Below, piece after piece: positions 1 to 7,200 of a stretch of 22,526 bases of DNA. The translations under genes were made by a program, and so were the position numbers. The notes under the pieces were generated by a model, which was not told where the DNA came from, searched no databases, and saw only the letters and a list, made by a program, of their open reading frames with translations. The stretch is from Chrysochromulina tobinii (taxonomy: Eukaryota > Haptophyta > Prymnesiales > Chrysochromulinaceae). The stretch is from NCBI GenBank assembly GCA_001275005.1, contig JWZX01002017.1:1-22526 (forward strand). Reading direction: 5' to 3'. The first letter of the stretch is position 1; each line of letters opens with the position of its first letter.

Positions 1-399
1 CGCCGCATCCTTTCACCACTTGGCAGCGCCGCCAGCGACGTAACGTCCGGAGCGAGCGGGGGAGCAGGTGCGAAGCGCGCACCGCCCCGCTACTCGCTCC
101 TGTGCGACAACAAGGAATGGGTCGTGGCGCAGGGCGAGCACAACGCGTGGGAGGTGCTCGTGCTCTTCTTGCTGCAGCGCGCTAAGCGCGGTGCGTGCCT
201 CGGAGCGGTGCCTCCCTCGGACCTTAGGCAAGAAGTATTTGGGAACTTCGAGACGGCGATGACGGGAGCCGAGGGCGCCGCGAAGATACAGAGGCCGGAA
301 GGGCCCACCGTGAGCTTCGGTCCACTGTACATTCTGCACCCGTGGTCGGAGGCTCTCGAGGAGCTCTCGCTCGAAGATGTGCACGCCAAGCTCCCGTGA
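1..399 (+). CDS. 3' end of an unrecognised protein-coding gene (cut by window edge)
   Basis: Frame 1 is open from the first base to a TGA at 397-399, giving the last 132 residues of a protein whose beginning lies outside the window. The visible part starts with a Gly/Ala/Ser-rich linker, followed by a more ordered-looking segment with Trp, Leu and charged residues (for example CDNKEWVVAQGEHNAWEVLV) that reads like a folded domain. I do not recognise the family. The open frame reaching the edge, the sensible residue mix and an AT-rich region starting about 220 bases beyond the stop support a real gene end. An antisense ORF (13-618) covers the same DNA but has a low-complexity Arg/Ser/Pro composition and is treated as a shadow. 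No intron is visible. Confidence 0.55.
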   Translation, partial: RRILSPLGSAASDVTSGASGGAGAKRAPPRYSLLCDNKEWVVAQGEHNAWEVLVLFLLQRAKRGACLGAVPPSDLRQEVFGNFETAMTGAEGAAKIQRPEGPTVSFGPLYILHPWSEALEELSLEDVHAKLP

Positions 400-867
400 C
401 AGCGCGCCTCGAGATGGCTTCGGAGACGGAGCCCGCTTCTGCAACCGTGCTAACTTCGTGGAGTCTGGAGAGGGGACCGGCGACCGCGGGGCTGGGGGGC
501 GAATGTGTTGGATGACGATTGTGAGTGTGCGCACCGGCAACACGGTACACGTTCGGCTACTCCTACTGAGTGAACTGAGTGCCGTGTCGTCTAAATGTAC
601 GTCTAAACACATCATCACTGCATAATTATTATCGGATTCGCCGGATAATTAAAAATTTGTGTAAAAACATCAAAATCTACAATCATCATCCTGCATGTTG
701 CCAGCTAATAAAAGCCTAAACATGAAGGGCAACTCCCACGTAGGTATGAATTGTGTTCAGCGGTCGACTGGCCGCCGGGCGGCAGTGACATCTCGACGAA
801 ACGCGGCGGTGCAGAATCCGCTGTGTGCTCGCATTTGGACATCGACCTTTGCGACCGTTTGGCCGCA
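400..867. other. intergenic region between tandem + strand genes
   Basis: No supported gene. The stretch around 620-690 is AT-rich in an otherwise GC-rich window and includes an imperfect hairpin (ATTATCGG ... CCGGATAAT, about 627-648) that could belong to the 3' end of the left gene or the promoter of the next one. The frame of the downstream coiled-coil gene is open from about 751, but the first in-frame ATG is at 868. Confidence 0.4.
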
Positions 868-2300
868 ATGGCCTCGCAAGAATTGCTGTACGAGAGGGCG
901 GCTAAGGCAATCCAGACTGGATCTCAGAAAGGGTCTGTTGATGGCGCCGATGCCGAACGCGCACGGCGAGTGAGCGAGCGACGTATTGCAGCCTTTGACG
1001 AGCTGCAGCGTGCTCGGGAGCAAGCGGCGATGGTGCAAGCCGAAGCCTACGAGCGCGCGCACGTTTCCGCGCAAGACCGCGCCAATCAGGAGGTTGACGA
1101 ACGCATGCGGAACATAGCAGCCGAGCGAGCTCGGCGAAGAGAGGCTGAGAAGGCGGCGACCTCGATTGATGCTGAGGCGCTGCGCATGCGCCGGGATGAA
1201 GAGCAGAGGCGCCGCACCGAGCTGGAGAAGAGCAAGAGACTGCTGCAGCAGAAGCGCGAGGAGCGCGAGAAGCGTCAGCAAGAGGCAGAAGCCAACGCGG
1301 CCAAGGCGGCCGCCGCTGCGTCGCTCGCCAAGCAAGAAGAAGGTCGCAAGACTTTCGTGAAGTGGCTGCAGAAGAAGGAGAATCATCGGGTGAGGCACGC
1401 GGAGGAGCGGCAGCGGCGGCAGGAGGTGGACAGCGCGCGCATCGCCGAGGAGCGCGCTCGCTCCGCGGATGTCATGGAGCGAGCCCGTGCGGCTGCGGAG
1501 CGTGAGCAGATTGAAGCGCGTCAGCGCTGGTCTGCGGTGGCGGAGGCGAAGGCGCGACGACGGCGCGAGGCGGAGCAGGTACTGAAGGAGGTGGAGCAGG
1601 TAGAGCAGGCGGAGCGCGAGGAGTTCGAGTGGCGTGAAGCCGTCGAGCGCCGGCGGCGCGAGGCGGTCGCGCGGCAGGCCCAATGGCGGGAGCAGCGTGA
1701 GCGTGAGGAGCGTGAGCGACGCGTGCAGAGACAGGAGGCGGATCGGAAAGCCGAGCTGCACCGGCTGCGAGAGCTCGCTGAACACGAGTGGCACGAAGCG
1801 GCCGCGGCGGCGTACGCGGCAGGCGCGCCCTTGCCCGCGCGCCCGGACACCAACGCGTTCGAGGCGCCTGCCGAGGCGGCCGCGCGGCGGCTGCGCGAAG
1901 ACCGTGTAGCCGCGGAGCATGTTCGCCTCTAGTGTCTAGTGTCTAGTGTCATGTCTAGTGTCTAGTCTAGGAGCATGTTCGCCTGGCAGAGGCGAGGGCG
2001 GCGGCGGAGAGGGCGGCGGCGAGGGCCTCGCCTCGCCCCGCCATGGCCTCAGCCGATGCAGTGCGCCCTCCCGCGTACGATGTAAGGGTGGGATACCCTC
2101 GCCCAGCCCCCTACGCCTACCCAGCCCCCTACGCCTACCCAGCCTCCTACCCTCACCCAACCACGGCCAGCCGCGCAAACCAGATGGCACCACCGAGTGG
2201 TCGCAGCAGCAACGACCCATGCGTATGTACCGAGTGTGGCAAGCGACTGAAGACCGCCGCTGGAATGCTCGATCATCGCAAGGCCATGCACATGAAGTGA
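868..2300 (+). CDS. coiled-coil protein with C-terminal C2H2 zinc finger (two-exon model)
   Basis: Exon 1 (868-1905) encodes about 346 residues of nearly continuous Glu/Arg/Ala-rich helix. A short FVKWLQKKEN segment resembles the Trp-Leu-Lys/Arg-Lys motif of CCDC34-like ciliary coiled-coil proteins; that link is tentative. The uninterrupted frame meets TAG at 1930. Removing 1906-1970 (GT-AG, 65 nt) joins it in phase to 1971-2300, which continues in the same style (AEARAAAERAAARAS). It then runs into three APYAYP-type repeats (about 2103-2150) and a canonical C2H2 finger, C-x2-C-x12-H-x4-H, ending HRKAMHMK. The total is about 455 residues. ATG 868 is the first in-frame ATG and has a fair context (GCCGCAATGG). 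Alternatively this is two genes: a coiled-coil ORF ending at 1932 and an 85-residue zinc-finger ORF from ATG 2043, which has a near-perfect Kozak context (CCGCCATGG). The coiled-coil and finger parts are certain; the fusion is inferred. Confidence 0.65.
1906..1970 (+). other. putative 65-nt intron bearing a copy of the downstream exon start
   Basis: It begins GTAGCCGCGG and ends GTCTAGTCTAG, and is phase 0 on both sides. The 15-mer GGAGCATGTTCGCCT occurs at 1914-1928 inside the intron and again at 1970-1984 across the acceptor, so the intron start duplicates the next exon. Between the two lies an irregular GTCTAGT-type microsatellite. Without splicing, the first copy runs into TAG at 1930. 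Confidence 0.5.
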
Positions 2301-2609
2301 GGGCGTGCACACCAAGGATCTGTGAAAGTAAGCTGTGAAGGTCTTGGCACACCAAGTGAGCAGGCGCGGCGCGCGCCAACTGCGCGCGCGAGCAGCTGGC
2401 CTTGAAGCTGGCCGTACGGAGTGTCTGACACGCGCATGGACACGCGAAGGGTTGGGGCGTGTGGCTTGTGCGTTACTGGGAGGAGAGTGCGGGTGGAGCG
2501 GGGTTTCGTCACGAGGGGCTCTGGTCATGATTATAATCGCTGGAGTATTCGCGGTATCTCGCACGTGACCCATCCTGCACTGATCCTGCACAAGAAAATA
2601 ATAGACCGA
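2301..2609. other. convergent intergenic region
   Basis: It lies between the stop of the zinc-finger frame and the stop of the minus-strand cupin gene, so it holds two 3' ends. Soon after the + stop there is TGTGAAAGTA and then AGCTGTGAAGG (about 2321-2341). The same kind of repeat follows the stop of the EF-hand gene. I see no other gene. Confidence 0.4.
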
Positions 2610-3806
2610 TCACGCCAGTTTCCGCGCCTTGTGCAGCGCTTCGAGGCGCGCCATCGACGCGCTGTCCTTTGCATTCGTGGCATTATCCTCGGCCTCGCGC
2701 CCGCACAGGGCAGGCGTGAACGCGGGCAGGCAGAGCACCGAGTACGTGGTCGCCTCGGGCCACACCCACTTGACGCGCAGCCCCTTGGGAAGGAAGACGC
2801 CCTGGCCGGCGACGATGCGCTTCCTCTGTCCCTCGCCGTAGTCGAACTCGATGGAGCCCGAGGTGCACACGACGTACTCATCGAATAAGGGCGCCTGCCA
2901 TGCCTCCTCAGAGGGGCCCTTGACCACCGCCCGGCCGAGCGAAGCGTTCGGGTCGCTCGAGGCCACGTTGCCAAAGTGCTCCGTGATCGTGATGCCCGGC
3001 GCCTCCACGACCGCCACCGGCTTCACGACGAGCGGCGTGATGCCCGCAGCCTGCTCCTTGCCCAGCGTCAGCGGCAGGGCCTCCGGAGCCTTCGATGCCT
3101 GCGCTGCCACGCGATGGAGCTCGGAGAGCGCGGCGCGCGAGCTCTGATCGACGACGGTGTCGGACGTTGCGGATGCTTCACTGCCGGGCGTGAGCGGCGA
3201 GAAGGCAGGGACACACACCACCGTGTATGTGCACGGCGCCGGCCACTGCCACTTGACTCGCAAGCCCGCGGGAAGGTAGACGCCCTCGCCAGCCGGCACG
3301 GTTGTCTTGACGATGCCTGCACCGTCCGCGGCCACCGTGAGTAGCTCGAGCGTGCCAGAATTCACGATTACGTACTCGGCGAAGCGTGGCACTTGGAATG
3401 CTGCTGTGTCAGCACGGTGCACGGTAGCGAGCGCAAAGGAGCAGCTGCTAGTCTTGCTCGCCACGTTGCCTATGAACTCACGAATAGTGATGCCGGGCGT
3501 GTCGAGGACAGTGACTGGGTCGTACACGATGGGCTCAGCGGACGACAGACTCGCTCCGGCAGCCAGCACCTTCTGCCTCCACTCCCAAGATCCATCGTCG
3601 GCCTGCACCATTTGCCAATATGATGGCTCGCAAACGGTTGCTGCAGTGGTTACGGTGCTGGCAGCTCCAACCAACAGCGTCGCGCGTGCGGACACGCTAC
3701 AGGCGAGGCGGCGGAAGGCCACGCCGAGGATGGATCGCATCGGCATCCCGCAGTTTTCCTCCTGCAGCCTTTTCCGGGACTTTTCCGCTGCCGGCAACTC
3801 CACCAT
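2610..3806 (-). CDS. duplicated-cupin (bicupin) domain protein
   Basis: A single uninterrupted frame of 398 residues from ATG at 3806. Two homologous beta-barrel units are visible, at roughly residues 98-205 and 268-375. Each has PGITI-x-E-x-x-GNVAS, then x-F-x-EYV, then a G-V-(Y/F)-LP-x-GLRVKW motif, then a TY-x-V-x-C-(V/L)-PAF tail. This is the RmlC-like cupin pattern with the fold's typical Gly/Pro turns. The usual metal-binding HxH and the later His are absent; Glu and Arg/Lys occupy those regions, so a classical mononuclear metal centre is unlikely and the ligand is unknown. The first 60 residues are basic then Ala/Thr/Val-rich and could be an organelle-targeting or signal sequence. The gene is intronless, unlike its neighbour at 4300-11306. 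Domain assignment is good; function is not determined. Confidence 0.75.
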   Translation of the reverse strand: MVELPAAEKSRKRLQEENCGMPMRSILGVAFRRLACSVSARATLLVGAASTVTTAATVCEPSYWQMVQADDGSWEWRQKVLAAGASLSSAEPIVYDPVTVLDTPGITIREFIGNVASKTSSCSFALATVHRADTAAFQVPRFAEYVIVNSGTLELLTVAADGAGIVKTTVPAGEGVYLPAGLRVKWQWPAPCTYTVVCVPAFSPLTPGSEASATSDTVVDQSSRAALSELHRVAAQASKAPEALPLTLGKEQAAGITPLVVKPVAVVEAPGITITEHFGNVASSDPNASLGRAVVKGPSEEAWQAPLFDEYVVCTSGSIEFDYGEGQRKRIVAGQGVFLPKGLRVKWVWPEATTYSVLCLPAFTPALCGREAEDNATNAKDSASMARLEALHKARKLA

Positions 3807-4299
3807 GAGGTGTGAACCCGATCTCGGGCGAAAAATGGGAGCTGACCTATTCGCAATAAATTGGCGACGCGACCACTGCGTGGCAGTGTTTCGTGTGGTA
3901 GTGGTTGGACGGTACCTTGTGTGTCGATAACAGTCGATTCAACTGACCCTCTCCGTCAATAAATTGGGACATAGCTGACCTATATTATTCGAAATTTTGC
4001 ATTTTGGGAACCGAACGTGACGAATCCGGATTCGACGAATATGCCTGTTCAGTAGTTCGACTCACCCCACCCCCAATACGATCGGATATCGGATCCATGA
4101 TTGTACTATCACGCACTGTTTAAACGCGGGCGGGTGTCCCGTGTCCGGTCCCATGGTGCGCCCCACGACATCAGATGCCACAGCATAGCCACAGCACACA
4201 GCTGCACAGCTCACAGGCCACAGCTCGCAAAAGGCCCCTCCCCGTCCGTGGTCGCTCTCACAGCTGCCAGGGTTCACAGCTCACCTTCACAGCTCACCT
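3807..4299. promoter_or_regulatory. promoter side of the cupin gene plus 3' flank of the EF-hand gene
   Basis: No gene is seen. The 10-mer GCTGACCTAT occurs at 3841-3850 and 3974-3983, and CAATAAATTGG at 3854-3864 and 3957-3967, so the region upstream of the cupin ATG carries two pairs of direct repeats. The same GCTGACCTAT recurs upstream of another minus-strand gene at 17095-17104. AT-rich sequence at 3980-4005 could be a core promoter element. At 4277-4306 a 15-bp tandem duplication (AGCTCACCTTCAC core) abuts the EF-hand stop codon. Confidence 0.35.
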
Positions 4300-7200
4300 T
4301 CACAAGAGCTGCCCGCGCAGCAGCGCCTCGACCTTCGCCTCGCGCCCGGCGCTCGGCGGCAAGGTGTTGAGCAGCATCTCGCGCAGCTCGTCCTCGGAGC
4401 GCCCGCCACGGCGCTGCTCGCGAATCCACGGAAGCCAAGAGGGGTCGATTGCCTTTTCGGGCGCGTCGAGCCATGAGGCGTCAATTGCTCTTTTCATCTC
4501 CTCCTCCAACTGGCCGAGCTCGTCCTTGAGCGCGGGCGTCAGCCCACCAGCGGCGAGGAACTCGGCCAGCGAGATCTTGCCGTCACCGTCCGTGTCCATC
4601 TTATTGAAGTGTATCTTCGCTTCTTCTTCGGGGACCTTCCACGCATGGGCGAGCTCCTCGACACTCACGTAGCCGTCCCCGGACGTGTCGAGGAGCTTGA
4701 AATGGGAGATGAGCTCTTTGCTGCGCCGCTTGAGCTCCGCGATCCGAGCCTTGGTGGATCGGACCTGATGAGGGACGCAATCAGACGCAATCAGACGTCA
4801 TCAGAGGATCCTCGGCGGATCGGACCTGATGAGGGACGCAATCAGACGCAATCAGACGTCATCAGAGGATCCTCGGCGGATCGGACCTGATGAGGGACGC
4901 AATCAGACGCGCGTACCTCGGAGCTCCGCACAGGCTCGTATTTGCGCCTCCATCTCGCGCCATGGACCACGCCGACGATGAGGGTCGGTGTCAGGAGGAG
5001 TAGCCAGAACATCGGCAGCAGTATGCCGAGTAGGTCGTCGAAGGTGGACACGTTGGGCATTGTGACGAGCCCGGTGTTCATCAGAGCGAGCACCACGAGC
5101 GACAGCCCCAGCCCCGCGAACACCTTGAGCGCTGGGTCATCGCCCAACACGGCGCTAGAGTGGGCCGTTGCGCTCCAGAGACCAAATACGAGCAGAGGCG
5201 CGAGGAGAAGGAAGAGAGGGGTGATGCGTACCTGATGCCCGAGGCGATCCGCCCACGATGAGCATGTAATTGGTGTGCAATCCGTATGCAATCCGTATGC
5301 AATCCGCACGGCAGCCCGAGCAGAAGGAAGTGAGGGGTGTGAAGAGAGGGGTGTGAAGAGAGGGGTGTGAAGAGAGGGGTGCTGCGTGCGCGGTATGGGG
5401 GCGGTGCGGTGGGGCGGTACGGGGGGCGGTACGGGGGCGGTACGGGGGCGGTACGGGGGGCGGTACGGGGGGCGGTACGTACCACTCCGGACGGTGCGAG
5501 CAGTGCGAGCAGCGTGATCGCCAGCGTGAGCCCAAGCGACGGGAGCGACGCGAAGAAGCGCGGATGCCACCCTCGCGCAATCAGCGCCGAGGGCATCTGG
5601 AGGGCGAGATGCTCCGTGGCCTCTACGAGCCATGGCAGCTCGTGCTGGGCGCATGGGCGCACCTGATGAGGGAGGCAATCAGCATGCAATCAGCGGCACG
5701 CAGACGCACTCAACCGCAATCAGCGGCAATCGGTCGCACTCGGGGGCAGCTCGGGGGCAGCTCGGGGGCACACACACCTGGTGCCGCGGGGTCACTCGAT
5801 AGGGTACGTGCATCGCCGAGCACCGAGCACGTCCACTCGCGAGAGCTGCGCGCTGTGCCGTATCCAGAGGGGTGGCCGGTGCGGGCAGCATTCGCAGAGG
5901 GGATCGCTGTGAACGCGCCGGGGTACGCGGCCCGCGCTGGAGGATGGCCGCGTTCTGGTTCTGGACGAGATTTTTCAGCACGCGCTCATTCGACTTGATG
6001 AGTTCGTCAATGGCGATGAGCGGCGGAACGGCGACGTGGCTGGTGAAGAGGCCGGGACTCGAAGGGCTCATTAGGGCTCGTCAGGGCTCATTAGGGCTCA
6101 TCAGGGCTCATTAGTGGAGGCACTCACCTGGTGAAGAGGCCGGGGCTTGAAGGGCTCCCGAGCCCGACGAGCGTCGTGCCGAGCGCGGACGATGCCTGGC
6201 GGCGCGAGAGCTCATCGGAGGCCTTGTGGAGGTGCTGGTCCAGCTGACGAAACCGAGAATTGGGCGGGGGGAGAGGGCTCCTCTCAGCGGTCGGCCATCC
6301 AGCGAGAGAGGCGATCTCCCTTCGGAGATCATCGGAGCTGTGCTCCTCCGAGTGTGCGCGCATGCAAGGGCGCGCGCATGCAAGGGCGCGCGCATGCAAG
6401 GGCGCGCGCATGCAAGGGCGCGCGCATGCAAGGGCGCGCGCATGCAAGGGCGCGGCCTTCCCCCACACCTTGTTGAGTAGCTCGTACAGCTTGGTGGGGA
6501 GGTAAGCTTCACACGAGGAGCGCCAGCCGTCGATACATTTCTTCCAGCATTGCTGCAGCTCGACCGGCGCGAACTCACACTCCATCAGCAGCATAGCGAA
6601 CTCGGCCTGATCGAGACCTTCCTCAGCGGAGCTGCTCCGGAGGTCATACTTCTTTAGCATCTCCCGAGCCTGATGAGGGAGGTCATCAGAGGTCATCAGA
6701 GACCATCAGAGGTCATCAGAGGTCATCAGAGGTCATCAGAGGTCATCAGAGGCAATCATACTTCTGGAGCATCGCCCGAGCATGTGGCCATCAGCGGCCA
6801 TCAGCGGCCATCAGTGGCCATCAGCGACAATCCGTGGTAATCCGCGGCCATTCTTGGCAAGCTGTGGCACGCAGCAGCAATCAGCGGCACTGAGCGACAC
6901 GCAGCGACAGTGAGCGGCAATGAGCGCCCACCTGTAAATCAGAGACCTGGATGCCGAAATGAATATGCAGAGCTCGCCTGACCTCGTACGCGGAGATGCG
7001 GCCGTTGCCGTCTTTATCGAAGTCATTGAACGCCCTGATGATCTCTTGTGGAATGCCCTCAAAGTCGAGAAGCTGCCGGATGAGCACCTGTTAAAGGGGG
7101 GGCACGGGGTGGAGCGCTCAGGGCTGACCGTCGAGGGGTCATCAAGTGGCAATCCGAGGCCATCAGAGGTGCAATCAGGCAGTCAAGTGACAAGCAGGCC

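Noticed and set aside
13-618. A 201-codon minus-strand ORF at the left edge
   Set aside because: Low-complexity Arg/Ser/Pro composition; the opposite frame is open to the edge and has a more natural composition.
757-1920. A 387-codon antisense frame over the coiled-coil gene
   Set aside because: It is a Leu/Arg-rich mirror of a Glu/Arg/Ala-rich coiled coil and has no recognisable domain. The plus-strand frame explains the DNA better.
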